From a bacterium (lineage in GTDB: Bacteria; Bacillota; Bacilli; Lactobacillales; Streptococcaceae), in the NCBI GenBank assembly GCA_905221435.1, contig CAJNDD010000012.1:1-54209 (forward strand): a DNA stretch of 54,209 nucleotides, given 5' to 3'. Below, piece by piece: positions 1 to 7,477 of the stretch (its first letter is position 1; every line of letters starts with the position of its first letter). Position numbers and translations under genes: made by a program. The notes under the pieces were generated by a model. The model ran no database searches and was not told where the DNA came from. It was given only the letters and a program-made list of their open reading frames with translations.

Positions 1-984
1 GACAAAGGCCCATGGACATCACAAGATGACGTGATCAAGGGACAAACTTCACCAGACATCAAGGGTTACGTAGCGGACAAAGCTAGCGTAGCAGATGTGA
101 AGGTTACAGCAGACTCAGCGAAACCAGCAGATGAAGTCGTAACTTACAAGAAAGCTGATCAAAAAGCAACCATCACCTTCGTAGACCAAGCTAAGAAAGA
201 ATTGGCTAAGATCTCAGAAGGCGGTAAGTCAGGCGAACCAATCAGTCGTGACCAATACCTTGCGAAGTTGAAAGAATTGACTAACCAAGGTTACAAGGTT
301 GTGAATGATGAGTTCAAGGATCCACAAAACTTTGATGATGATGCAAGCAAGGACCAAAACTTCACTGTTCAATTGGAAGAAAGTGTAGTACCATTTGATC
401 CAAATAATCCACCGAAACCAAACGATCCAATGGATCCTAAGAATCCGGATGGACCTAAGTGGACAGATGATAAGATCAAGTCATCTCAACAAGAAGCTGT
501 GAAAGAATTGAGCCGTACGATCACTTACGTTTACGAAGATGGCAAGCAAGCAGCACCAAGCTTTACAGACAGCGCTAAATTCACGCGTATTCTGAAAGTC
601 AACGTCGTAACGAAAGAAATCGTAGAAAAAGGCGCATGGACATCACAAGATGACGTGATCAAGGGACAAACTTCACCAGATATCAAGGGTTACGTAGCAG
701 ATAAAGCCAGCGTAGCTGATGTGAAGGTTACAGCAGATTCAGCGAAACCAGCTGATGAAGTCGTAACTTACAAGAAAGCTGAAGTACCGTCAACTCCGGT
801 ACCACCAGCTCCTGCCCCAGCACCAGCTCCGAACAAGCCAGTAGAACCACGAGTTCCTAGAACTGCTGTTCTGCCAAATACAGGTGAGGAATCATCTTCT
901 GCGGCAGTACTTGGCTTGGGAATTGCTGCAGCACTTGCTGGTATTAGCTTGATTAAACCTAGATTGAGAGAAGAGGAAGAATAA
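1..984 (+). CDS. LPXTG-anchored surface protein, MucBP/Mub-type repeats (5' end outside window)
   Basis: The frame is open from base 1, so the N-terminus lies upstream. The visible 327 residues read: the end of one repeat (about 1-52), a segment starting DQKATITFVDQAKKEL that resembles the second mucin-binding (MucBP_2-like) fold (55-130), a Pro/Asp-rich linker (NNPPKPNDPMDP), a Mub B2-like domain (about 160-260, TITYVYEDGK...FTR), a Pro/Ala spacer (PAPAPAPAP), the sortase motif LPNTG (residues 291-295, bases 871-885), a hydrophobic anchor and a charged tail RLREEEE. It is therefore a sortase-anchored cell-wall protein, probably an adhesin. The repeat period is 208 codons and the two visible copies of the WTSQDDVIKG...VVTYKK block are almost identical in DNA. 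The frame and family call are solid; ligand and total repeat number are unknown. Confidence 0.9.
   Translation, partial: DKGPWTSQDDVIKGQTSPDIKGYVADKASVADVKVTADSAKPADEVVTYKKADQKATITFVDQAKKELAKISEGGKSGEPISRDQYLAKLKELTNQGYKVVNDEFKDPQNFDDDASKDQNFTVQLEESVVPFDPNNPPKPNDPMDPKNPDGPKWTDDKIKSSQQEAVKELSRTITYVYEDGKQAAPSFTDSAKFTRILKVNVVTKEIVEKGAWTSQDDVIKGQTSPDIKGYVADKASVADVKVTADSAKPADEVVTYKKAEVPSTPVPPAPAPAPAPNKPVEPRVPRTAVLPNTGEESSSAAVLGLGIAAALAGISLIKPRLREEEE
11..782 (+). repeat. Two near-identical 148-bp blocks, 624 bp apart, in the adhesin gene
   Basis: Bases 11-158 recur at 635-782 with only a few, mostly synonymous, differences (for example gcggac versus gcagat, and gacatc versus gatatc). The spacing of 624 bp equals 208 codons, one full domain repeat. 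Near identity at DNA level points to recent gene conversion or duplication within the gene. Such arrays commonly vary in copy number and collapse in short-read assemblies. Confidence 0.85.
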
Positions 985-1045
985 TTTATCTTGTCTTGAT
1001 GGTTAATCAATGAAGAGTTGAAAGCTATTAGATGTCAACTCTGAG

Positions 1046-1082
1046 AAACGATAACTTCTTAACGAAGTTATCGTTTTTTTTT
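1046..1082 (+). terminator. Rho-independent terminator of the surface protein gene
   Basis: A perfect 10-bp stem, CGATAACTTC (1049-1058) and GAAGTTATCG (1064-1073), has a 5-nt loop and is extended by AAA/TTT. A run of nine T follows. It lies about 60 bp after the stop codon. Confidence 0.9.
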
Positions 1083-1099
1083 GATTCAATGCTAATGGG

Positions 1100-1260
1100 T
1101 CTCTATCAACAGTAGTGGCAGACATCAAATTAAGCAGAAGAGAGAATCAGAGTGATTCTCCCTCTTTTATAATATTCAAAATAACGAAAATTTTACGTTT
1201 ACAGTTTTGAAGTCTCAAAGTACAAAATTTTGTATTCAAGCAACCAGCTCACCTTATGTT
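1100..1260 (-). mobile_element. Relic of an ISL3-family insertion sequence (3' end)
   Basis: Bases 1106-1120 (TCAACAGTAGTGGCA) look like a decayed ISL3 (IS1167-type) terminal repeat, followed by a hairpin-rich end. On the minus strand about 1240-1165 reads QNCKRKIFVILNIIKE, matching the C-terminal transposase pattern ENFKKRIFIALNIKKE with stops and substitutions around it. Only the end of the element remains. Identification rests on recalled family sequence; a nucleotide search against IS1167 would settle it. Confidence 0.6.
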
Positions 1261-1452
1261 TGTTCGAGGTTTAAAATGGCAAGGTGAATAAAATCTTGGT
1301 GATTTTATCTCTCAAGCAATTGAAATTATGATAGTGAATGATTTACCATTTAAGCAACATAATGAATTTTCTACCAGAACATAGGTAATGATCAAATCTT
1401 TTAATGTGATAGATGTTCAAAAATAGATGAAGAAATCAGGTTTGGGACAAAT
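1256..1452 (+). pseudogene. Unidentified decayed coding fragment
   Basis: One plus-strand frame from 1256 reads MFVRGLKWQGE, a stop, then NLGDFISQAIEIMIVNDL...HNEFSTRT and a stop. It looks like an eroded protein fragment rather than random sequence, but I do not recognise the family. No ribosome binding site or intact frame is present. It lies between the ISL3 relic and the promoter of the next operon. Confidence 0.3.
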
Positions 1453-1470
1453 TTTTCTTTTTTTCGAATA
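1452..1470 (+). promoter_or_regulatory. Putative cin-box (SigX/ComX competence promoter)
   Basis: TTCGAATA at 1463-1470 matches the late-competence cin-box TACGAATA at 7 of 8 positions. It is preceded by a T-rich tract (1452-1464), as is usual for ComX promoters. It sits 18 bp before the start codon of the 47-residue ORF at 1489. From memory, the pneumococcal genes immediately upstream of nrdD (the ccs4 region) are late competence genes, which fits. Confidence 0.6.
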
Positions 1471-1488
1471 GATAAATAAGGAGATAAA

Positions 1489-1632
1489 ATGATAAGACAA
1501 GAAGAGTATGAGTTTATGCTAGAGTTTCAAACAAGTAGTTTACACCGATTTCGTGAAATTGAACGTTTTGCTGAGTTAGATAAGAAGTTGAGAAAATATC
1601 AATCACCAGCTGACATTCCTCTAAGTTTTTGA
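1489..1632 (+). CDS. Small protein (47 aa), candidate competence-induced
   Basis: The ORF has a clear ribosome binding site (AAGGAG at 1478-1483) and codes for a 47-residue, highly charged, probably soluble protein beginning MIRQEEYEFMLEFQTSSLHR and ending PADIPLSF. No signal peptide or membrane segment is seen. It follows the cin-box-like promoter and precedes the membrane protein at 1668 by 35 bp, so both may be transcribed during competence. It may correspond to the short gene named ccs4 or its neighbour in pneumococcus; I am not sure which. Function unknown. Confidence 0.6.
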   Translation: MIRQEEYEFMLEFQTSSLHRFREIERFAELDKKLRKYQSPADIPLSF

Positions 1633-1658
1633 TATACTAAAACAGATAAACTTAGAGG
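1610..1658 (+). promoter_or_regulatory. Promoter with an 11-bp inverted repeat enclosing the -10 element
   Basis: The -35 is CTGACA (1610-1615), the spacer is 17 bp, and the extended -10 is TGA-TATACT (1630-1638). A perfect 11-bp inverted repeat, CCTCTAAGTTT (1618-1628) and AAACTTAGAGG (1648-1658), flanks the -10. Its right arm overlaps the Shine-Dalgarno GAGGAG of the gene at 1668. It could be a DNA operator, or in read-through RNA from the cin-box a hairpin that hides the ribosome binding site. Confidence 0.55.
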
Positions 1659-1667
1659 AGAAGATGA

Positions 1668-3221
1668 ATGAACGTATATGGAAAAAATGATGAGGGGGTA
1701 GCTACTTACCCCTATGAACAACAGTTTAGAGGAGTTCAAGAGGAGGATTTACAACTAAATCAAGATGCTACTAAAACAAGTGGTTTTCCATTTTTTAGTA
1801 TCTTAATTTGGAGCCTATTTGCTACAGTCATCTCGGTTGTGGTACCCTTTATCTTTGGTTTGGTGAGCCCCCAACAAATGCAAGACTTTTATACTGGTTG
1901 GGCATTGCACCAGAATGGCCAAATCTACACAGACTATTATGGCTCAAACGGGCTGCTTTATTATTTACTAATATATCTCTCTCAAGGTAGCATTCTATTT
2001 GCACTGGTGGAGTGGGTAGCATTGTTTGGTGCTGGTTTTTTTCTATTCAAATCTGCAAATACATTGACAGGTCAAAGAGGTCAAGCTAGACAATTATTGG
2101 CTATTTTCTATCTTCTTGTAGCTAGTCTGGGATTTGGTGGTAGCTATGCTGTGATTGTAGCGATGCCCTTTTTGTTTTATGCTTTTAGCTTAGTGGCTGA
2201 CTATCTGGAGAATCCAATCAACGACAAAGGATTTTTGCTCGTTGGGATGAGTTTAGCATTAGCATTCTTTTTATCTCCTATCCCTACACTTTTATTTGCC
2301 CTTACCCTCGCATTGATGTTGTTTGGATTTAATATTGCCAAGCGTCGATTTGCTCATGGTTTGTATCAATTTTTCGCATCAGCTTTAGGATTTTCTCTCA
2401 TATTTTATCCGATTGGTTACTATACAGTAGTGACAGGAACTTTTGGCGATGCGATAAGTCATACTTTGTATCCAGTAGTAACCCTTGGCTTGCTTTCAAA
2501 TACCAAGTTGATTGATAACGCTGCTTTTTATGGCTTGTTAGCCCTTGCTTTAGGATTGTTGACATTGATTGTTTCAGGAATTGTTCAATCTAAACCTGCC
2601 AAGCAATATGCAGTATCAATAGTAGCTAGCTTGGGCTTGCTAGTAAGTCTTGGCCTGTTAATTCTTTCGAAAGAGCCTTTACATGGATCGTGTTTAGCAG
2701 TAGTTTTGCCCTCTCTGACATTGTTATTGCTAACTAATATTAAAGTAGGGCTTCCTGGCCGTACGAGTCGTAGACGAAGTGCGGAATCCTCATCGCTCTT
2801 TGGTCGCTACCTAAAAGGCAACCTTTATCTACCTCTGGTTGCGATTGTTTATTTGTTGTCTCTGCCTGCTTTGAGTCGCTATATTTCGCATCCAAGTACT
2901 TATCAGGAACGTCAGCAGCTTGCTAGCTTGGTCAAACAGCAAACGAGTTCCGAGGATCGTGTCTATGCTTGGGATAATCGGCCAGATTTCTACCGCGCAA
3001 GTGAACGTCTGGCACCAAGCTCTCTAGTGACGCCAACACTCTATACTGCAAGCGACGAGAATAAAACGAAACTAGTCAATGACTTGAAAGAAAATCAACC
3101 GAAGATGATTTTGGTCAATCAAAAGGTTGCCTTGTGGTCGGATGTAGAGAGCCTACTTAGTGAAAAATACGAGCTTGTTCAGACGGATAGTAAGGAATTC
3201 AAGCTTTATAAATCTAAATGA
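1668..3221 (+). CDS. Polytopic membrane protein, GT-C (GT39/PMT-like) glycosyltransferase candidate
   Basis: 517 residues. A soluble N-terminus (1-44) is followed by about ten to eleven hydrophobic segments (45-415) and a soluble C-terminal domain (about 420-517). The first extracytoplasmic loop (DFYTGWALHQNGQIYTDYYG) has the acidic/aromatic pattern of GT-C transferases that use polyprenyl-phosphate sugars. The C-terminal motif VYAWDNRPDFYRASERL resembles the end of GT39-type enzymes. Start 1668 fits GAGGAG at 1655-1660; an ATG at 1664 in another frame ends after eight codons. The gene lies downstream of a cin-box-like promoter and also has its own. A link to competence or envelope glycosylation is inference; substrate unknown. 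Confidence 0.75.
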   Translation: MNVYGKNDEGVATYPYEQQFRGVQEEDLQLNQDATKTSGFPFFSILIWSLFATVISVVVPFIFGLVSPQQMQDFYTGWALHQNGQIYTDYYGSNGLLYYLLIYLSQGSILFALVEWVALFGAGFFLFKSANTLTGQRGQARQLLAIFYLLVASLGFGGSYAVIVAMPFLFYAFSLVADYLENPINDKGFLLVGMSLALAFFLSPIPTLLFALTLALMLFGFNIAKRRFAHGLYQFFASALGFSLIFYPIGYYTVVTGTFGDAISHTLYPVVTLGLLSNTKLIDNAAFYGLLALALGLLTLIVSGIVQSKPAKQYAVSIVASLGLLVSLGLLILSKEPLHGSCLAVVLPSLTLLLLTNIKVGLPGRTSRRRSAESSSLFGRYLKGNLYLPLVAIVYLLSLPALSRYISHPSTYQERQQLASLVKQQTSSEDRVYAWDNRPDFYRASERLAPSSLVTPTLYTASDENKTKLVNDLKENQPKMILVNQKVALWSDVESLLSEKYELVQTDSKEFKLYKSK

Positions 3222-3222
3222 C

Positions 3223-3290
3223 AAATCAATATCTTGTGTATTTTTAAAAATTTTAGAATTTTCAACACAAGATATTGATTTTTCTTTTTA
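3223..3290 (+). promoter_or_regulatory. Two NrdR-box-like palindromes that also form a terminator stem
   Basis: AATCAATATCTTGTGT (3224-3239) and ACACAAGATATTGATT (3265-3280) each match the NrdR box acaCwAtATaTwGtgt at about 13 of 16 positions. They start 41 bp apart, close to four helical turns, as expected for tandem NrdR sites. The second overlaps the -35 of nrdD. The sites are reverse complements, so in RNA they form a 16-17 bp stem followed by TTTCTTTTT, which would terminate transcription of the gene ending at 3221. NrdR represses nrd genes when dATP is high. Confidence 0.7.
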
Positions 3291-3302
3291 GAGTGGTATA
3301 AT
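3275..3302 (+). promoter_or_regulatory. nrdD promoter (extended -10)
   Basis: TTGATT (3275-3280), 16 bp, TATAAT (3297-3302) with TGG directly before it. The -35 lies inside the second NrdR-like box, consistent with repression by occlusion. Confidence 0.8.
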
Positions 3303-3337
3303 ATCACTTAAGAAGAAAAATAGAAAAGAGCATGGAT

Positions 3338-5545
3338 ATGATTGTATTAGAAGAAAACCTTGCAACCGTTCCCACTTTGTTCGTTGAAAAACGAGATGGT
3401 AGACGTGTAGTGTTTGATGTAGACAAGATTGACAAGGCTCTCCACAAGGCGGCTGACAAAGTCATGGATGTGACACCCTTGGTTGAAAAACGTCTAAATG
3501 GCCTGCTTGAGCGTATTGTTGCGGAAATTCACAGTCGTTTCCCTCAAGGTGTCAAGATTTACGAAATTCAGAATGTCGTAGAACATGAACTCCTTGAAGC
3601 CAAAGAATATGCGCTAGCTGAGGAGTATATCACTTATCGGACACAAAGGGATTTTGAGCGCTCAAAAGCGACAGATATCAACTTTAGCATTCATAAACTT
3701 CTCAATAAAGATCAAGCAGTTGTCAATGAAAATGCCAATAAAGACAGCGATGTCTTCAACACCCAGCGTGATTTGACAGCAGGGATTGTTGGAAAATCAA
3801 TCGGACTGCAAATGCTCCCTAAGCACGTAGCTAATGCTCACCAAAAGGGGGATATCCACTATCATGACCTGGACTACAGCCCCTACACACCGATGACCAA
3901 CTGCTGTTTGATTGATTTTAAAGGCATGTTGGAAAATGGTTTTAAGATTGGCAATGCAGAGGTAGAGAGTCCCAAGTCTATCCAGACTGCGACAGCTCAA
4001 ATTTCTCAAATCATCGCCAACGTTGCTTCTAGCCAGTACGGGGGTTGCTCAGCTGACCGTATCGATGAAGTCTTGGCGCCTTATGCGGAGAAGAATTATC
4101 AAAAACACCTCAAGGATGCGGAAGAGTGGGTCTTGCCTGAAAAACGGGAAGATTACGCATGGAAGAAAACGCAGAAAGATATCTACGATGCCATGCAATC
4201 TCTCGAGTATGAAATCAACACTCTCTTCACTTCAAATGGGCAAACACCTTTTACTTCACTAGGTTTCGGTCTAGGAACCAATCGTTTTGAGCGTGAAATT
4301 CAAAAGGCTATCTTGACTATTCGGATCAAGGGGCTTGGTTCAGAACACCGTACAGCTATCTTTCCTAAACTCATCTTTACGCTGAAAAGAGGCCTTAACT
4401 TGGAAGAAGGGACTCCGAACTATGACATCAAACAGTTGGCTCTCGAGTGTGCAACCAAGCGGATGTACCCAGATGTCTTGTCCTACGATAAGATTATCGA
4501 GTTGACTGGTTCTTTCAAGGTTCCTATGGGATGCCGTTCTTTCCTTCAAGGATGGAAGGATGAAAATGGTGTCGAGGTCAATTCAGGTCGTATGAATCTA
4601 GGTGTTGTGACAGTCAATCTGCCTCGTATCGCCCTTGAGTCCGAAGGTGACTTGAACAAGTTCTGGGAAATCTTCAACGAACGGATGAACATCGAGGAAG
4701 ATGCCTTGGTTTATCGTGTGGAAAGAACCAAGGAAGCAACACCAGCGAATGCCCCTATCCTCTATCAGTACGGAGCCTTCGGTCGCCGTCTCGGAAAAGA
4801 AGAAAGTGTTGACCAACTCTTTAAGAATCGCCGTGCGACAGTTTCGCTGGGCTACATCGGTTTGTACGAAGTGGCTACAGTCTTCTTTGGAAATAGCTGG
4901 GAAAGCAATCCTGAAGCCAAGGAATTCACACTGGATATTATTCGTGATATGAAACGTCGTGTGGAAGAGTGGTCTGACCAATATGGTTACCATTTCTCTA
5001 TCTACTCCACACCGTCTGAAAGTCTGACAGACCGCTTCTGTCGCTTGGATACAGAGAAGTTTGGCTCTATTCCTGATATTACGGACAAGGAATACTACAC
5101 CAACTCGTTCCACTACGATGTTCGTAAAAATCCAACACCGTTTGAAAAATTAGACTTTGAGAAAGTTTATCCAGAAGCAGGTGCGTCAGGTGGTTTCATC
5201 CATTATTGTGAGTATCCAGTTCTTCAACAAAATCCTAAGGCTCTGGAAGCTGTTTGGGACTATGCCTATGACCGTGTCGGCTATCTAGGGACCAATACTC
5301 CGATTGATCGTTGCTACAAGTGTGACTTTGAAGGGGATTTTGAACCGACAGAGCGAGGATTTGCTTGTCCAAACTGTGGCAATAGCGACCCTAAAACAGT
5401 AGACGTGGTCAAACGTACGTGTGGTTATCTGGGAAATCCTCAAGCACGTCCGATGGTTAACGGACGCCACAAGGAAATCGCTGCGCGTGTCAAACACATG
5501 AACGGTTCAACTATCAAAACAGCCGGACATGAAGTAACAAATTAG
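3338..5545 (+). CDS. nrdD: Anaerobic ribonucleoside-triphosphate reductase
   Basis: 735 residues. It makes dNTPs from NTPs without oxygen by glycyl-radical chemistry. An ATP-cone allosteric domain lies at about 10-105 (VEKRDGRRVVFDVDKID). The reductase barrel follows, then a four-cysteine zinc site near the C-terminus (CYKC at about 657, CPNC about 20 residues on) and the glycyl-radical motif RTCGYLGN at about 693-700. I chose ATG 3338 over ATG 3332 because the purine-rich AAAGAG at 3325-3330 is correctly spaced only for the former; this gives MIVLEENL. It heads a co-directional cluster with the activase nrdG at 6246 and is probably controlled by NrdR. Confidence 0.97.
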   Translation: MIVLEENLATVPTLFVEKRDGRRVVFDVDKIDKALHKAADKVMDVTPLVEKRLNGLLERIVAEIHSRFPQGVKIYEIQNVVEHELLEAKEYALAEEYITYRTQRDFERSKATDINFSIHKLLNKDQAVVNENANKDSDVFNTQRDLTAGIVGKSIGLQMLPKHVANAHQKGDIHYHDLDYSPYTPMTNCCLIDFKGMLENGFKIGNAEVESPKSIQTATAQISQIIANVASSQYGGCSADRIDEVLAPYAEKNYQKHLKDAEEWVLPEKREDYAWKKTQKDIYDAMQSLEYEINTLFTSNGQTPFTSLGFGLGTNRFEREIQKAILTIRIKGLGSEHRTAIFPKLIFTLKRGLNLEEGTPNYDIKQLALECATKRMYPDVLSYDKIIELTGSFKVPMGCRSFLQGWKDENGVEVNSGRMNLGVVTVNLPRIALESEGDLNKFWEIFNERMNIEEDALVYRVERTKEATPANAPILYQYGAFGRRLGKEESVDQLFKNRRATVSLGYIGLYEVATVFFGNSWESNPEAKEFTLDIIRDMKRRVEEWSDQYGYHFSIYSTPSESLTDRFCRLDTEKFGSIPDITDKEYYTNSFHYDVRKNPTPFEKLDFEKVYPEAGASGGFIHYCEYPVLQQNPKALEAVWDYAYDRVGYLGTNTPIDRCYKCDFEGDFEPTERGFACPNCGNSDPKTVDVVKRTCGYLGNPQARPMVNGRHKEIAARVKHMNGSTIKTAGHEVTN

Positions 5546-5556
5546 AAGGAAATGGA

Positions 5557-5697
5557 ATGGGGAAATACCAATTAGACGATAAGGGACGCGCACAAGTGAC
5601 CCGTTATCACGAGAAATACTCGAAAGGTGGAACAGGTAAAAAAGAACGCTTGCTCAACCTCAGAGAACAGTTTTTAAACAAGAACAAGAAAAAATAA
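5557..5697 (+). CDS. Small basic protein (46 aa) of the anaerobic nrd cluster
   Basis: A 46-residue lysine/arginine-rich ORF (MGKYQLDDKGRAQVTRYHEK..., ending NKNKKK) begins 11 bp after the nrdD stop, with AGAAGGA about 8 bases upstream as ribosome binding site. From memory a similar small protein sits at this place in pneumococcus, between nrdD and the acetyltransferase. It has no membrane segment and no recognised domain. Its stop overlaps the terminator at 5696. Its place suggests a role linked to NrdD, but function is unknown. Confidence 0.75.
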   Translation: MGKYQLDDKGRAQVTRYHEKYSKGGTGKKERLLNLREQFLNKNKKK

Positions 5698-5726
5698 AAG
5701 TGAGAGTCTGCTCTCACTTTTCTCTT
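5696..5726 (+). terminator. Terminator or attenuator inside the nrdD-nrdG cluster
   Basis: AAAAGTGAGAG (5696-5706), a TCTG loop and CTCTCACTTTT (5711-5721), then TCTCTT. It begins at the stop codon of the 46-residue ORF and lies 14 bp before the GNAT gene. It probably lowers expression of GNAT-nrdG-kinase relative to nrdD. The T-tract is imperfect, so termination may be partial. Confidence 0.75.
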
Positions 5727-5740
5727 AATTGGAGGTAAAA

Positions 5741-6241
5741 ATGATACTACGCAGACCAACATTGGCAGATAAAGAAACAGTTTTAGAGATGATGGCAGAG
5801 TTTGAACAGACTCAATCGGCCCACGATGGTGGGTTTTGGAACGCCAACAATTTTGTTTATGAAGAGTGGCTAGAAGAAAATCTTCAAGCGGAAGCGGGAC
5901 TCAATATTCCTGAAAACTGGGTTCCTGCTATCCAGCTGGTTAGTTTTGACGTAGCAGGCCAGGCTCTTGGCTTTCTCAACCTTCGTCTCCGATTAAATGA
6001 CTACTTACTAGAAAATGGGGGCCATATTGGCTACTCCATTCGTCCATCTGAAAGAGGTAAGGGTTATGCGAAAGAATCCCTCCGACAAGGCCTGCAAGTT
6101 GCCAAGGAGAAGAACATCAAAAAAGCACTTGTGACCTGTAGTACGGAAAATCCTGCTAGTAGGGTGGTGATTGTGGCAAATGGTGGGGTGTTTGAGGATG
6201 TTCGCAATGGCGTAGAACGTTACTGGATAGATTTGGAGTAA
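5741..6241 (+). CDS. GNAT-family N-acetyltransferase
   Basis: 166 residues. The start is ATG 5741 behind GGAGG (5731-5735); a longer frame from TTG 5729 would place the ribosome binding site inside the gene. The acetyl-CoA binding motif A is visible as HIGYSIRPSERGKGYAKES (about residues 92-110), followed by the ALVTCSTENPASRVVI strand-helix typical of the RimI/RimJ-type GNAT fold. It lies 4 bp upstream of nrdG, whose Shine-Dalgarno (GGAG 6235-6238) is inside its 3' end, so the two are translationally linked. The substrate cannot be deduced. Confidence 0.85.
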   Translation: MILRRPTLADKETVLEMMAEFEQTQSAHDGGFWNANNFVYEEWLEENLQAEAGLNIPENWVPAIQLVSFDVAGQALGFLNLRLRLNDYLLENGGHIGYSIRPSERGKGYAKESLRQGLQVAKEKNIKKALVTCSTENPASRVVIVANGGVFEDVRNGVERYWIDLE

Positions 6242-6245
6242 AAGG

Positions 6246-6842
6246 ATGACATGGAATACACCAAAACCAGGTGAATGGAAAAGTGAGGAACTTAGTAAAG
6301 GGCGGATCATTGATTACAAGGCCTTTAACTTTGTCGATGGAGAAGGTGTGCGCAACTCTCTCTATGTATCAGGTTGCATGTTTCACTGCGAGGGCTGCTA
6401 TAATGTTGCAACTTGGTCTTTCAACGCAGGCATTCCCTATACGGCAGAGTTAGAAGAACAGATTATGGCAGATCTTGCCCAGCCCTATGTTCAAGGATTG
6501 ACCTTGCTGGGAGGAGAACCTTTTCTTAATACGGGTATCCTCTTACCTCTCGTTAAACGTATTCGAAAGGAACTGCCAGACAAAGACATCTGGTCCTGGA
6601 CGGGCTACACTTGGGAAGAAATGATGCTGGAAACTCCAGATAAACTGGAACTCTTATCATTGATTGACATCCTTGTCGATGGACGGTATGATAAAAGCAA
6701 GCGCAATCTCATGCTCCAGTTTCGAGGGTCTTCTAATCAACGAATTATCGATGTGCAAAAATCCCTCAAAAGTGGGCAAGTGGTGATTTGGGACAAGCTT
6801 AATGACGGAAAAGAAAGCTATGAACAGGTGAAGAGAGAATGA
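6246..6842 (+). CDS. nrdG: Anaerobic ribonucleotide reductase activating protein (radical SAM)
   Basis: 198 residues. It uses a [4Fe-4S] cluster and S-adenosylmethionine to generate the glycyl radical of NrdD. The cluster motif is CMFHCEGC (C-x3-C-x2-C, about residues 43-50). The glycine-rich SAM segment LTLLGGEPF follows at about 88-96. The length is somewhat above the 155-180 residues common for NrdG because of N- and C-terminal extensions. It overlaps the next gene by 4 bp (ATGA). Required for anaerobic growth together with nrdD. Confidence 0.95.
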   Translation: MTWNTPKPGEWKSEELSKGRIIDYKAFNFVDGEGVRNSLYVSGCMFHCEGCYNVATWSFNAGIPYTAELEEQIMADLAQPYVQGLTLLGGEPFLNTGILLPLVKRIRKELPDKDIWSWTGYTWEEMMLETPDKLELLSLIDILVDGRYDKSKRNLMLQFRGSSNQRIIDVQKSLKSGQVVIWDKLNDGKESYEQVKRE

Positions 6843-7477
6843 AGAAAAAAGACCTGATAGAACAACTGGTTTCAGAGATCGAAACGGGAAGAATTAGGAC
6901 GCTAGGGATCTACGGTCATGGGGCTTCAGGTAAATCAACCTTTGCACAGGAATTGTACCAAGCTTTAGATTCCACAAAAGTAAATTTACTAGAAACAGAT
7001 CCCTATATCACCTCAGAACGTCACCTGGTAGTACCAAAGCAAGCGCCAGATCAAAAGGTGACAGCTTGTCTGCCAGTGGCGCATGAACTGGCAAGTTTGC
7101 AGAGAGATATTCTCGCCTTGCAGGCAGGTTTGGATGTCTTGACAATCGATGAACCGTGGAAGGCTAGCGAGGTCTTGTCTGGAGCAAAGCCAATTCTTAT
7201 TGTTGAAGGGATGTCTGTGGGCTTTCTGCCAAAGGAACTCTTTGACAAAACTATCTGTTTCTACACCGATGAAGAAACAGAATTAAAGAGGCGCTTAGCT
7301 CGAGATACGACTATGAGAAATCGGGATGCATCTTTTGTATTGGCTAGCCATCAGATGAGACGGGAGCAGTATCTGCGATACTATAGAGAAACCGAGTCTA
7401 AAGCGGACATTTTAGTAGATCAATCAGAAGATACATTCAAGGTCAAAATGACTCGTATAATGACTCGTATTATATAG
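6839..7477 (+). CDS. P-loop kinase, uridine kinase-like
   Basis: 212 residues. Walker A is GHGASGKST (about residues 26-34). A Walker B-like strand is ILIVEGMSVGFL, and a lid-like basic segment is RRLARDTTMRNRD. The overall pattern is that of the uridine kinase / phosphoribulokinase family of nucleoside kinases. Start ATG 6839 overlaps the nrdG stop (ATGA), so it is translationally coupled. A role in nucleoside salvage would match the nrd neighbours, but the substrate is not proven. No clear terminator follows; 7478-7578 is AT-rich without recognisable features. Confidence 0.8.
   Translation: MKKKDLIEQLVSEIETGRIRTLGIYGHGASGKSTFAQELYQALDSTKVNLLETDPYITSERHLVVPKQAPDQKVTACLPVAHELASLQRDILALQAGLDVLTIDEPWKASEVLSGAKPILIVEGMSVGFLPKELFDKTICFYTDEETELKRRLARDTTMRNRDASFVLASHQMRREQYLRYYRETESKADILVDQSEDTFKVKMTRIMTRII

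Noticed and set aside
3223..3290. Reading this inverted repeat only as a terminator
   Set aside because: Both arms also match the NrdR box at the expected spacing and overlap the nrdD promoter, so a regulatory role is at least as likely.
4598..5113. 171-codon open frame on the minus strand inside nrdD
   Set aside because: It lies antisense to a strongly conserved gene, has no ribosome binding site, and the Cys/Phe/His-rich composition is that of a reverse-frame shadow.
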